From Lacinutrix sp. WUR7 (GTDB taxonomy: Bacteria; Bacteroidota; Bacteroidia; Flavobacteriales; Flavobacteriaceae): 64,000 nt of DNA. Every line of letters starts with the position of its first letter. Within the stretch, counting starts at the first letter, position 1. The notes below the pieces were generated by a model, which was given only the letters and a program-made list of their open reading frames with translations, searched no databases and had not been told where the DNA came from. Location: positions 1,151,001-1,215,000 of the forward strand of contig NZ_CP045067.1 in assembly GCF_016864015.1 (NCBI RefSeq), written 5' to 3'. The position numbers were made by a program, and so were the translations under genes. This document shows positions 35,262 to 44,724 of the stretch, one piece after another.

Positions 35262-35301
35262 ATGCGCTATTTTTAGCAAAAAAAACGTTGTATATTAAAG
35301 G

Positions 35302-35328
35302 TTTGCATTAATAAATGGTATAATTTTG
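35302..35328 (+). promoter_or_regulatory. Promoter of asd (TTG-N16-TAATTTTG)
   Basis: TAATTTTG at 35321-35328 matches TAnnTTTG, and TTG at 35302-35304 lies 16 bases upstream, one base short of the usual spacing. The ATG follows 18 bases after the -7 element. Confidence 0.6.
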
Positions 35329-35346
35329 TAATCTAAATTTTATAAA

Positions 35347-36336
35347 ATGAAAGTAGCTGTAGTTGGTGCCACTGGAATGGTTGGTGAAGTAATGAGACAA
35401 GTTCTTGTAGAGCGTAATTTTCCTGTAACAGAATTTATTCCTGTTGCTTCAGAAAGATCTGTTGGAAAAGATATTTCATATAATAATAAAAACTACAAAG
35501 TGGTTGGTTTACAAACAGCTGTAGACATGAAACCAGATATCGCTATTTTTTCTGCTGGAGGAGGTACATCATTAGATTGGGCTCCAAAATTTGCAGCAGT
35601 AGGAACGGTAGTTATAGATAATTCTTCTGCTTGGAGAATGGATCCAACAAAAAAATTAGTAGTTCCAGAAATTAATGCCAAAGCGCTTACTAAAGAAGAT
35701 AAAATTATAGCAAACCCTAATTGTTCTACGATTCAATTAGTATTAGCATTAGCACCATTGCATGAAAAATACAAAATGAAACGCGTTGTTATTTCTACAT
35801 ATCAATCGGTTTCTGGTACAGGTGTTAAAGCGGTACAACAATTAGAAAACGAAATAAATGGTATTGAAGGAGAAATGGCTTACCCATATCCTATTGGCAA
35901 AAATGCACTACCACATTGTGATGTTTTTGAAGAAAACGGATACACCAAAGAGGAAATGAAACTCGCTAGAGAACCTCAAAAAATATTTGATGACCGCACT
36001 TTTTCTGTTACTGCAACTGCGGTTAGAATACCAACTGCTGGAGGACATTCGGAATCGGTAAATGTAGAATTTGAAAACGACTTCGATTTAAAAGACGTTA
36101 GACAATTACTAAGTGAAGCATCAGGTATTATTGTACAAGACAACCCTGCAACCAACACATACCCAATGCCTATTTTAGCACATGGAAAAGACGATGTTTT
36201 TGTTGGTAGACTTAGAAGAGACGAAACACAACCAAACACTTTAAATATGTGGATTGTTGCAGATAACCTAAGAAAAGGTGCCGCAACAAACGCTGTTCAA
36301 ATTGCTGAATATTTAGTAAAAAACCATTTGGTTTAA
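35347..36336 (+). CDS. asd: Aspartate-semialdehyde dehydrogenase
   Basis: NADPH-dependent reduction of aspartyl phosphate to the semialdehyde, the branch point to lysine/diaminopimelate, methionine and threonine. The 329 residues have the nucleotide loop VVGATGMVGE, catalytic Cys126 (ANPNCSTIQ) and the active-site His in PTAGGHSESVN near 230. Single gene with a good promoter. The diaminopimelate link fits its neighbours alr and mscL loosely at the level of the cell wall. Confidence 0.96.
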   Translation: MKVAVVGATGMVGEVMRQVLVERNFPVTEFIPVASERSVGKDISYNNKNYKVVGLQTAVDMKPDIAIFSAGGGTSLDWAPKFAAVGTVVIDNSSAWRMDPTKKLVVPEINAKALTKEDKIIANPNCSTIQLVLALAPLHEKYKMKRVVISTYQSVSGTGVKAVQQLENEINGIEGEMAYPYPIGKNALPHCDVFEENGYTKEEMKLAREPQKIFDDRTFSVTATAVRIPTAGGHSESVNVEFENDFDLKDVRQLLSEASGIIVQDNPATNTYPMPILAHGKDDVFVGRLRRDETQPNTLNMWIVADNLRKGAATNAVQIAEYLVKNHLV

Positions 36337-36434
36337 ACATTTAAAACTACTTTAACATAAATATTGCTGTAGTTCAACCTGTTTAACATTAAATTAATAT
36401 AAAAAATTGTAACTTAATAGCCATTTTTAAAACT

Positions 36435-37544
36435 ATGGTTAAAAAGTTACTTTTTGTTTTTTCTTGTTTTTTTATTAGCGCACTTTTTTATTCTTGTGAC
36501 TCTGATGATAATTATATATCCATCGAAGAACCAGAAATAATAGAAGTACCAGAAACGTCTCCTGTAGTTTTTGATATAACGCAAGTGCCTTATGCTACCC
36601 TTTCAGAATACAACTTTTTTAAAGGGGATCTTAAAAACTTAAATCCAGTATATGGTGTATTACCTTACGATTTAAGTTCTACTCTTTTTTCAGATTATGC
36701 AAAAAAGAAACGCTTTATCTGGATGCCTTCCAATGTTAAAGCAAATTACAATGGAGATCACGAAATACTCAACTTCCCGATTGGTACTATCTTAATCAAA
36801 AATTTCTATTACAATAATGTTTTACCTAACAATGAAACAAAAATAATAGAAACCAGATTATTGATTAATAAAGCAGATGGTTGGAGTTTTTTAAATTATA
36901 TCTGGAATGATGCACAAACAGAAGCTCTTTTTAATTTATCTGGAGGTGTAGTAAGCACAGACTGGAACGAAGGAATTGAAACAAAGCACGTAGAATATAG
37001 AATACCAAGTGCATCACAATGCCATACTTGCCACAAAACAGGAAATACTTCCATACCAATTGGTCCAAAGCCTAGAAATTTAAATATCGCTTATAATTAT
37101 GGAAATGGGGATATTAATCAATTACAAAAATGGGCAGATTTTGGCTACTTAGCAGAAAACTATCCTTCAAATATAGAAACACTCCCTAATTGGGAGGACG
37201 AAACATTATCTCTAAATTCAAGAGCAAGAGCTTATCTTGATATTAATTGTGCGCATTGTCATTCGGAAGAATCTCATTGTGCTTATAGACCTATTCGATT
37301 TAATTTTGATGCGACTTCAAATCCTACCAATTTTGGGGTTTGCGTTGTACCAGATGACAATATTGATGGTGGATTAACACATATCGTAGAACCACGAGAC
37401 ACAAGAAAATCTGTATTGTTCTATAGATTAAATGAAACTGAAGAATCTATTAGAATGCCACTATTAGGCAGAACACTTAGACATACTGAAGGGCTTCAAT
37501 TAGTTGAAGCGTGGATAAACTCATTAACCATACAATGTAACTAA
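36435..37544 (+). CDS. Diheme c-type cytochrome lipoprotein
   Basis: Outer-envelope lipoprotein of 369 residues with a signal peptide ending at the lipobox LFYSC21. Two heme-binding sites are present: CHTCH at 196-200 and CAHCH at 272-276. It fits the family sometimes called SO2930/HNE_0200-type diheme cytochrome. The partners of electron transfer are unknown. It is followed 14 bases later by a secreted VCBS-repeat protein; the pair is likely one operon. Confidence 0.85.
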   Translation: MVKKLLFVFSCFFISALFYSCDSDDNYISIEEPEIIEVPETSPVVFDITQVPYATLSEYNFFKGDLKNLNPVYGVLPYDLSSTLFSDYAKKKRFIWMPSNVKANYNGDHEILNFPIGTILIKNFYYNNVLPNNETKIIETRLLINKADGWSFLNYIWNDAQTEALFNLSGGVVSTDWNEGIETKHVEYRIPSASQCHTCHKTGNTSIPIGPKPRNLNIAYNYGNGDINQLQKWADFGYLAENYPSNIETLPNWEDETLSLNSRARAYLDINCAHCHSEESHCAYRPIRFNFDATSNPTNFGVCVVPDDNIDGGLTHIVEPRDTRKSVLFYRLNETEESIRMPLLGRTLRHTEGLQLVEAWINSLTIQCN

Positions 37545-37558
37545 AAACCAAGAAAAAA

Positions 37559-40024
37559 ATGAAAAAAATTACACTTGTACTTTCCCTAATGCTGTGCTGC
37601 TATTTCGCTACCGGACAAGTACTAAACCAAAATGCAAACTGGCCAAACACGAATTGGGATTTAGAGGGCACTTATAATCCAGCACCTCTAATATTTACTG
37701 GAAACCCAACGGTAGCTGGAGGAGCTTCAAGTTTTTCTTTTGACGACGACGAAGGAGGTGGAAGTTCAGATAATAATATAGGAGTACAATCTCCTACCAT
37801 TAATTTAACGAACGCATTTAATGCTGGAGAAACTATTTTAGTGGTCTCTTCTTCATATATACTTAACGTATACGATGATGAAACGTTAAATCTTCAATAT
37901 TGGAACGCAAATACGAATACTTGGGTAAACTGGGGACCAACATATGATACGGACACTTCGAATGCACCAAATGAAGATTATTGCAATGGTACACCTAACG
38001 ATTTCCGAAGTGTTGAATTAGATTTTTCAGCGTTTTCAAGTAATCAACTTCAAAACTTTAGATATCGTATTTATTATGATGATAATGATTCTTTTGGATA
38101 TGGAATTTGTTTTAATTCGCCAAACCTATCTTCTTCAGCCCCTCCAAATTGTCCACAAATCACCGATTTAAGTATTTGTAATGTAACAGATAATTCGGTT
38201 GAGGTTTACTGGTCGCCAGGGAACGATGAAGTTACATGGCAAATTGCAATACAAACACAAGGGTCTGGAGCACCTTCTTCTGGTACATCTACCAATACAA
38301 ATGAAGCCTATTTGATTTCCGGTTTATCTGTGAATTCTAACTATGAAATATATGTTAGATCCCAATGTCCTGATGGAAGTGGATTTAGTCCTTGGACTTC
38401 TTTGTCTTTTTCCACAAACAACACTGCTCCGGCACCTAATGCATTTGCTTTTACTCAAAACAATAGTATATCACCTATCAGTGCATCTAGTTATGCGGTT
38501 GTAGATATGAACAATGACGGATTAGACGATTTAATTGCCGCTAGTGCTTCTAACCTTCAAATTACTTACCAAACTGAAAACGGCTGTTTCGATGAAACCC
38601 TTTATATTACGTCTGCAAATTATGGTCCGGGATGGAGTATTGCAGCTGGAGATTTAGACGGTAACGGATATAACGATTTATTATATGGTGCAGGAAATGG
38701 CGTATCTTTTATGATGGCTAATGCAGATGGCACAAGTTACATACAGTCTTTTAATACTACAGATTATGTTTTCTCACAACGTTCCAATTTTGTAGATATT
38801 AATAATGATGGTAATTTAGATGCTTTTGTTTGTCATGATGTAGAGCCAAACGTATATTTTATTAATGATGGAACTGGTAATTTAGCCTTTTTCCAGGGAC
38901 CTTCTTCTGGTGTTCCTAACGGAATAGGTATACATCCAGATGGTGGAAATTACGGAACCGTTTGGGTGGATTATGATAATGATGGGGATTCCGATATGTT
39001 TATTGCTAAATGTAGAGGTGGTGACGTAACACATAAAATAAATGAACTGTGGCGTAATGACGGAAATGGTGTCTTCACAAATGTTGCAGCAGATCCTGGT
39101 GTAAACCTTGCAGATCCTGTACAAACTTGGTCTTCTGCTTGGGCAGATTATGACAATGATGGAGATATGGATGCGTATATTGGAGCAAGTTCTAGTTCTG
39201 ATGGTAGCCATAAATACATGTTAAATAATGGGGATGGTACTTTTACATACGCAACTGCGCCTAGTGGTGCTCCTTACGGAATTGAAAATGCTCCTGCAGA
39301 TTTTAATAATGATGGTTATGTAGATATTCTATCCAATGGTAGAGTGTTACTTAATAATGGGAATAATACTTTTACTGTTGTAAATACAGGAATGCCACCT
39401 AGTGGTGCCATTGGTGATCTTAACAACGATGGTTTTTTAGATGTATTTGGAAGAACAAGTAATGTAGGTTCCCTTTATATAAACAATCCTAACGAAAATA
39501 ATTGGATTAAAATAAGAACACAAGGAACCTCAAGTAATTACAATGGTATTGGCGCTAGAGTTGAAATTGTTACGCCTTCTGGAACACAAATTAGAGATGT
39601 AAGAAGTGGCGAAGGGTTTGAATTTATGAGTAGTCTAAACACCCACTTTGGTATTGGTACAGACACCGAAATTACTAGTCTAACCATTAAATGGCCTTCT
39701 GGAACAGTAGATGTTATTTTAAATCCAAATATTAATGAAACCATCACAGCCATTGAAGGAGATAATCCATTGAGTATAAACAATAATGTACTAGAAGAAG
39801 ATCTTGTTATTTATCCGAACCCTGCAAAAGATATGGTTACTATTAGTTCTTCCATTCCATTAAACAATGCGAAGTATACTATATATGATATTACAGGAAA
39901 ACAAATTCTAAATGCTAGCTTAAAAGCGAATACTATTAATGTTTCCAAATTAAGCACAGGAATATATGTATTAAAAATCACTGTAGACGGAAAAAGCAAA
40001 ACACAAAAAATAATAAAACAATAA
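37559..40024 (+). CDS. T9SS-secreted FN3/VCBS/ASPIC-domain protein
   Basis: Large secreted protein of 821 residues. Order: signal peptide (to about residue 20), an N-terminal jelly-roll-like region, a fibronectin type III domain (~198-285), VCBS/FG-GAP propeller repeats with many DxNxDGxxD motifs (~300-630), an ASPIC/UnbV domain (~640-715) and a type A T9SS sorting domain (LVIYPNPAKDMVTISS ... GIYVLKI) that ends at the C-terminus. The calcium-binding D/N-rich loops suggest a structural or adhesive surface role (inference). Follows the diheme cytochrome gene. Confidence 0.92.
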   Translation: MKKITLVLSLMLCCYFATGQVLNQNANWPNTNWDLEGTYNPAPLIFTGNPTVAGGASSFSFDDDEGGGSSDNNIGVQSPTINLTNAFNAGETILVVSSSYILNVYDDETLNLQYWNANTNTWVNWGPTYDTDTSNAPNEDYCNGTPNDFRSVELDFSAFSSNQLQNFRYRIYYDDNDSFGYGICFNSPNLSSSAPPNCPQITDLSICNVTDNSVEVYWSPGNDEVTWQIAIQTQGSGAPSSGTSTNTNEAYLISGLSVNSNYEIYVRSQCPDGSGFSPWTSLSFSTNNTAPAPNAFAFTQNNSISPISASSYAVVDMNNDGLDDLIAASASNLQITYQTENGCFDETLYITSANYGPGWSIAAGDLDGNGYNDLLYGAGNGVSFMMANADGTSYIQSFNTTDYVFSQRSNFVDINNDGNLDAFVCHDVEPNVYFINDGTGNLAFFQGPSSGVPNGIGIHPDGGNYGTVWVDYDNDGDSDMFIAKCRGGDVTHKINELWRNDGNGVFTNVAADPGVNLADPVQTWSSAWADYDNDGDMDAYIGASSSSDGSHKYMLNNGDGTFTYATAPSGAPYGIENAPADFNNDGYVDILSNGRVLLNNGNNTFTVVNTGMPPSGAIGDLNNDGFLDVFGRTSNVGSLYINNPNENNWIKIRTQGTSSNYNGIGARVEIVTPSGTQIRDVRSGEGFEFMSSLNTHFGIGTDTEITSLTIKWPSGTVDVILNPNINETITAIEGDNPLSINNNVLEEDLVIYPNPAKDMVTISSSIPLNNAKYTIYDITGKQILNASLKANTINVSKLSTGIYVLKITVDGKSKTQKIIKQ

Positions 40025-40041
40025 TTCTATAAATTTTTCTT

Positions 40042-40076
40042 AAAAGCTCTACTATTCATTTATTAGAGCTTTTTTT
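40042..40076 (+). terminator. Intrinsic terminator of the cytochrome-VCBS pair
   Basis: Stem AAAAGCTCTA/TAGAGCTTTT, 10 base pairs, loop of about 12 bases, then seven T. Confidence 0.88.
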
Positions 40077-40111
40077 ATGCTATTTTTATACCAATTATAA
40101 ATTCTCCAAAA

Positions 40112-42280
40112 ATGAATAAAATAACCCTTTGTTTAATTACACTAATTACCATAATGGCTTGTAAAGAAGAAAAGAAACAAGTAGAAAGAAACATTTCAGT
40201 TAACTATCCAGAAACGAAAAAAGTAGATACCGTTACAAATTATTTTGGTGTTGATGTAAAAGACCCTTATCGCTGGCTTGAAGACGATAAAAGCGTAGAA
40301 ACAGAGAATTGGGTAAAGGCACAAAACCAAGCAACATACAGTTATTTAAACAATATTCCCTATAGAAAAGAATTAAAAGAACGTCTTGAAAAACTTTGGA
40401 ATTACGAAAAAGTAGGCGCTCCATTTAACGAAGGAGATTATACGTATTTTTATAAAAACGATGGCCTACAAAACCAATATGTAATTTACAGACACAAAAA
40501 AGGAAGTAGTCCAGATACCGCGGAAGTATTTCTAGATCCGAATACATTTTCGGAGGATGGAACCGTTTCTTTAGGAGGAACGAGTTTTTCAAAAGACGGA
40601 AAAACATTAGCCTATGCTATTTCGGAAGGTGGAAGTGATTGGAGGAAGATTTTAATCCTGGATACCGAAACAAAAGAGATTATGGAAGATACTTTAGTCG
40701 ATATTAAATTTAGCGGTATGTCTTGGTTTAAAAACGAAGGTTTCTATTATTCTAGTTACGACAAACCTAAAGGAAGCGAGCTTTCAGCTAAAACCGATCA
40801 GCACAAAGTTTACTATCACAAACTTGGAACGCCTCAAAAAGAAGATGCGCTAATTTTTGGTGGTACGCCTTCCGAAAAACACAGATATATCTACGGAACC
40901 GTTACAGAAGACAATAAGTATTTGCTAATTTCACCAAGAGTTTCTACTTCGGGAAACAAGCTTTACATCAAAGACTTATCGAATCCTAACAATCCGTTAG
41001 TAACCATTTTAGACCATACAGATAGTGATACTTATGTTATCGATAATATTGGTAGCAAGCTATTTTTAGTAACCAATCTAAATGCGCCTAATAAAAAAAT
41101 TGTAACTGTAGATGCTGCAAATCCGACACCTGAAAACTGGAAAGATTTTATTCCGGAAACAGAGTATGTTTTAAGTCCTTCAACAGGAGGCGGATATTTC
41201 TTTACAGAATATATGGTCGATGCTATTTCTAAAGTAAAACAATATGACTATGACGGAAAATTCATAAGAGACATCCAACTTCCAGGAGTAGGAAATGCTG
41301 GTGGATTTGGCGGAAAAAAAGAAGAGAAAATAGATTACTTTTCCTTTACCAACTACAATACACCATCTAGTATTTATAAATTAAATGTAGATACTGGTGC
41401 ATCTGAATTGTACTGGAAACCGAGTATAGATTTCAATACGGAAGACTATATCAGCAAACAAGTATTTTACAACTCTAAGGATGGTACCAAAGTACCGATG
41501 ATAATTACTCACAAAAAAGGCGTAGAACTTAACGGAAAAAACCCGACCATTCTTTATGGTTATGGCGGATTCAATGTAAGTTTAAATCCGTCTTTTAGTA
41601 TTACTAATGCCGTTTGGATGGAACAAGGCGGAATTTATGCAGTTCCTAATCTTCGTGGTGGTGGTGAATACGGAAAAGAATGGCACAAAGCAGGAACACA
41701 ATTAAAAAAACAAAATGTATTTGATGACTTTATTGCTGCTGCAGAATACCTAATAGCAAACAATTATACTTCTAGCGATTATTTAGCAATTCGCGGTGGT
41801 TCTAATGGTGGTTTACTAGTTGGTGCAACCATGACGCAACGTCCAGATTTAATGAAAGTAGCATTACCTGCTGTTGGTGTTTTAGATATGTTACGTTATC
41901 ACACATTTACAGCTGGAGCAGGTTGGGCTTATGATTACGGAACCGCAGAAGACAACAAAGAAATGTTTGAATACCTGAAAGGTTATTCTCCAGTACACAA
42001 TGTAAAAGAAGGCGTACAATATCCTGCAACCCTAATAACCACAGGAGATCATGATGATCGCGTTGTACCAGCACATAGTTTTAAATTTGCTGCAGAATTA
42101 CAAGACAAGCAAACAGGAAATAATCCTACTTTAATTAGAATTGAAACCGATGCAGGACATGGTGCAGGAACTCCGGTTAGTAAAACCATTGAGCAATACG
42201 CAGATATTTTCGGATTTACGTTATATAATATGGGATTTGATGTGCTACCAAGCAAAATGAAAGAAAAAATAAAAGGATAA
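40112..42280 (+). CDS. Prolyl oligopeptidase-family lipoprotein (S9A)
   Basis: Serine peptidase cleaving after proline in short peptides, 722 residues. [17 protein letters not shown] gives a lipoprotein signal, so it acts in the periplasm or at the outer membrane. The N-terminal beta-propeller is followed by a catalytic domain with Ser in [12 protein letters not shown] (near 565), Asp in [13 protein letters not shown] (near 647) and His in DAGHGAG (near 682). Length fits S9A. Just upstream, TATACCAATTATAAATT resembles the end of the element at 42411. Confidence 0.94.
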   Translation: MNKITLCLITLITIMACKEEKKQVERNISVNYPETKKVDTVTNYFGVDVKDPYRWLEDDKSVETENWVKAQNQATYSYLNNIPYRKELKERLEKLWNYEKVGAPFNEGDYTYFYKNDGLQNQYVIYRHKKGSSPDTAEVFLDPNTFSEDGTVSLGGTSFSKDGKTLAYAISEGGSDWRKILILDTETKEIMEDTLVDIKFSGMSWFKNEGFYYSSYDKPKGSELSAKTDQHKVYYHKLGTPQKEDALIFGGTPSEKHRYIYGTVTEDNKYLLISPRVSTSGNKLYIKDLSNPNNPLVTILDHTDSDTYVIDNIGSKLFLVTNLNAPNKKIVTVDAANPTPENWKDFIPETEYVLSPSTGGGYFFTEYMVDAISKVKQYDYDGKFIRDIQLPGVGNAGGFGGKKEEKIDYFSFTNYNTPSSIYKLNVDTGASELYWKPSIDFNTEDYISKQVFYNSKDGTKVPMIITHKKGVELNGKNPTILYGYGGFNVSLNPSFSITNAVWMEQGGIYAVPNLRGGGEYGKEWHKAGTQLKKQNVFDDFIAAAEYLIANNYTSSDYLAIRGGSNGGLLVGATMTQRPDLMKVALPAVGVLDMLRYHTFTAGAGWAYDYGTAEDNKEMFEYLKGYSPVHNVKEGVQYPATLITTGDHDDRVVPAHSFKFAAELQDKQTGNNPTLIRIETDAGHGAGTPVSKTIEQYADIFGFTLYNMGFDVLPSKMKEKIKG

Positions 42281-42361
42281 TTATTTGTCACACGCAGCGC
42301 ATTTAGCATCCGAAGCTTTAGCGAATCTAGTGTCGAAATGTCTAATTAATAAAATTGTACT

Positions 42362-42396
42362 AAAACCGCTCTTCTTAAAAGTTGCGCGGTTTTTTT
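42362..42396 (+). terminator. Intrinsic terminator after the prolyl oligopeptidase gene
   Basis: Stem AAAACCGC/GCGGTTTT with a 16-base loop region (containing CTT/AAG), followed by seven T. Confidence 0.8.
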
Positions 42397-42410
42397 ATGC
42401 TATTTTTGTA

Positions 42411-42572
42411 ATACCAATCATCATTTAAAACTATTGTAAAATAAAATGATGATTTATTGCTTTATACGAGTAATAAAAATAAAGCATAGCTTTTGTTACG
42501 GTTTCTTTTTCTTATGAAGTAAAAAGTAATAAAGGGTGTTTTATTTCGGTAATTTTAAATGATAACTGGTAT
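42411..42572. repeat. Element with ~34-nt imperfect terminal inverted repeats
   Basis: The left end reads ATACCAATCATCATTTAAAA and continues to AAATAAAA at about 42444. The right end, read in reverse complement from 42572, is ATACCAGTTATCATTTAAAA continuing to CCGAAATAAAACACC. The two ends agree at most positions. The ~90-nt interior has no coding frame. The element ends 3 bases before the ABC gene's ATG. The arrangement is like a miniature inverted-repeat element (MITE); a transposase was not found in the window. Confidence 0.6.
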
Positions 42573-42575
42573 AAA

Positions 42576-43487
42576 ATGCTGCAAGTAAAAAACATCACCT
42601 TTTCTTATAATAAAACACCCGTTTTAAAGGATATTTCCTTTACGGTAAAACCCGGAGAACACCTTTCTATTATTGGTGAAAGTGGCTCTGGAAAAAGTAC
42701 TTTATTAAAAGTCCTTTATGGTGAATATGATACAGAAAAAGGAAACATTTTTTGGCAAGACGAAGAAATTCTAGGACCAAAACACAATCTAGTTATTGGC
42801 CATGATTTCATGAAATACGTAGCGCAAGAATTTGATTTGATGCCTTATATTTCTGTCGAAGAAAACATCGCGAAGTTCCTATCTCGTTTTTATCCAGAAG
42901 AAAAACAGAAACGAGTAGCAGAATTAATAGAAGTGGTAGAGCTTACCAACGTTGCAAAAACCAAAGTGAAATTATTAAGTGGCGGACAAAAACAACGTGT
43001 GGCACTTGCAAGAGCTTTAGCAAAACAACCAGAAATTATTTTACTGGATGAACCTTTTAGCCACATCGATAATTTTAAAAAACAATCCCTTCGCAGAAGT
43101 GTTTTTAAATATTTAAAAGAAAATAATATAGCTTGTATTGTTGCTACACACGACAAAGAAGATGTATTGGGTCATGCCGATAAAATGATTGTTTTAAACA
43201 ACCATAAAATAGCAATTAACGATACTCCTGAAAATTTATATAAAGATCCTAAAACGCCATTAATTGCTTCGTTTTTTGGAGAATTTAATGTGATAGATGG
43301 TAAAATAATTTATGCACATCAATTACAGGTAGTTGAAAAATCAAATTTAGAAGTAGTCGTTAAACAGTCTTATTTTAAAGGGAATTGTTATTTGGTGGAA
43401 GCGGATTTGGAAGGTGAGGTTGTGTTATTTGAGAGCAAAATGAAGTTTAAAAACAATGAAGTTGTGTATCTTGAATTATTAAAATAA
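42576..43487 (+). CDS. ABC transporter ATP-binding protein
   Basis: ATPase of an importer- or exporter-type ABC system, 303 residues. Walker A is GESGSGKST, the signature LLSGGQKQRVALARAL, Walker B IILLDEPFSHID, and the H-loop VATHDKED. A C-terminal ~70-residue extension (from ~235) resembles a TOBE-like domain of the metal/sugar-importer ATPases. No permease or binding protein gene is adjacent, so its partner and substrate are unknown. The start abuts an inverted-repeat element that may supply or alter its promoter. Confidence 0.88.
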   Translation: MLQVKNITFSYNKTPVLKDISFTVKPGEHLSIIGESGSGKSTLLKVLYGEYDTEKGNIFWQDEEILGPKHNLVIGHDFMKYVAQEFDLMPYISVEENIAKFLSRFYPEEKQKRVAELIEVVELTNVAKTKVKLLSGGQKQRVALARALAKQPEIILLDEPFSHIDNFKKQSLRRSVFKYLKENNIACIVATHDKEDVLGHADKMIVLNNHKIAINDTPENLYKDPKTPLIASFFGEFNVIDGKIIYAHQLQVVEKSNLEVVVKQSYFKGNCYLVEADLEGEVVLFESKMKFKNNEVVYLELLK

Positions 43488-43544
43488 TTCATTTTTAATT
43501 TCAAATATTTACCTAGACTAACTTCTGTTGCTCTACATTTTTAT

Positions 43545-44006
43545 TTACACCACTTTTTTTACCTCAAACGTCAAATCCCTAAACAAAACTGCATCCCCAA
43601 CACCTTTTCCAAATAGCAATTTCCCAATAGGTGTATTTGGTGAAATCGCATAAAAATTCTCTTTATCTACCGTCAATTCTCCTGCACTAATAGCAATATA
43701 ATAGTTCGCTTTTGTGGTATATACGACACTTCCTAAACCAATGGTTGGACTCGTTTTTTCGACACTTATTTTAGAAAGTGCTTCTTTAACCTTTACAATT
43801 TCAGAGAGTTGATTTCCTGCTTTTTCACGTTCTAGTTGTAACATGGCACGACCAGTTTCATGCTTATCTCCAGCACTACTTTTGGTTTCGCTAGTTAAGG
43901 ATTCTTGGATTTCATTGATGGTTTTTTGCACCGTTAATAACCTGTTTTCTATAAACTGAAAACAAGTATCATATAGGTTTTTCTTTAAATGTAACGTACT
44001 ACTCAT
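43545..44006 (-). CDS. GreA/GreB-like protein
   Basis: A 153-residue protein with a helical N-terminus (residues 1-80, ending ETGRAMLQLEREKAGN) and a C-terminal domain like GreA/GreB: AISPNTPIGKLLFGKGVGDAV. The family would bind RNA polymerase and rescue stalled complexes, but the acidic tip residues of GreA are not obvious, so activity is uncertain. Similar proteins are sometimes labelled 3-oxoacyl-ACP synthase in databases, which this sequence does not support. It overlaps mtgA by 8 bases. Confidence 0.7.
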   Translation of the reverse strand: MSSTLHLKKNLYDTCFQFIENRLLTVQKTINEIQESLTSETKSSAGDKHETGRAMLQLEREKAGNQLSEIVKVKEALSKISVEKTSPTIGLGSVVYTTKANYYIAISAGELTVDKENFYAISPNTPIGKLLFGKGVGDAVLFRDLTFEVKKVV

Positions 44007-44724
44007 TGCTCTTAAAATCTAAGGTTCCAAAATAAACCATTTGTTTTACAATCCACCTTTTTCTAGAATTTATGTAGCTTGTTGGTGGATTTGCTTTATA
44101 CCTTCTCGGATTTGGTAAAATAGCAGCAATGGCAGCTGCTTCTTGTTGTGATAATCTGGAAGCCGATTTTTTAAACCAATATTGCGAAGCGGCTTCTACA
44201 CCATAAATACCATTTCCCATTTCTATGCTATTTAAATACACTTCTAAAATCCGCTCTTTGCTCCAAATTTTTTCTATTAAAAAGGTGAAATAGGTTTCTA
44301 AACCTTTGCGTAACCAACTGCGTTCTGGCCAAAGAAAAACATTTTTTGCAGTTTGTTGGCTTATCGTACTTCCTCCTTTAATTCGTTTTCCTTTTTTATT
44401 ATGCTGAAAAGCTTTTTCAATAGCTTTATAATCAAAACCAGTATGGTTTAAAAAATTTTGATCTTCGCTACAAAGGACCGCAATTTGTACATTTTTTGAA
44501 ATATGATCCATAGCAACCCAATCGTGTTTCCAAACAATATCTTTACCTTCTTGATATTGTTCTACACTTCTAATTAGCATTAATGGCGTAGCGGGAACTG
44601 GAACCTTTTTATATAAGAAAACGAGAACTACAGAAAACACTACCAACCAAAAGATACATTTTATAACAAATCGGAAAAGTCTTTGCAACAGATTCTCTGG
44701 TTGCTTCTTTTTTGGTTTAGCCAT
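43999..44724 (-). CDS. mtgA: Monofunctional peptidoglycan glycosyltransferase
   Basis: Polymerises lipid II into glycan strands at the inner membrane. The 241 residues have one N-terminal membrane anchor (FVIKCIFWLVVFSVVLVFLY) and a GT51 domain with SEDQNFLNHTGFD (catalytic Glu), KGGSTISQQTAKN, KERILEVYLN and GNGIYGVEAAS. There is no transpeptidase domain. Its start overlaps the stop of the preceding FAD-oxidoreductase gene by one base and its end overlaps the GreA-like gene. Confidence 0.94.
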   Translation of the reverse strand: MAKPKKKQPENLLQRLFRFVIKCIFWLVVFSVVLVFLYKKVPVPATPLMLIRSVEQYQEGKDIVWKHDWVAMDHISKNVQIAVLCSEDQNFLNHTGFDYKAIEKAFQHNKKGKRIKGGSTISQQTAKNVFLWPERSWLRKGLETYFTFLIEKIWSKERILEVYLNSIEMGNGIYGVEAASQYWFKKSASRLSQQEAAAIAAILPNPRRYKANPPTSYINSRKRWIVKQMVYFGTLDFKSNE

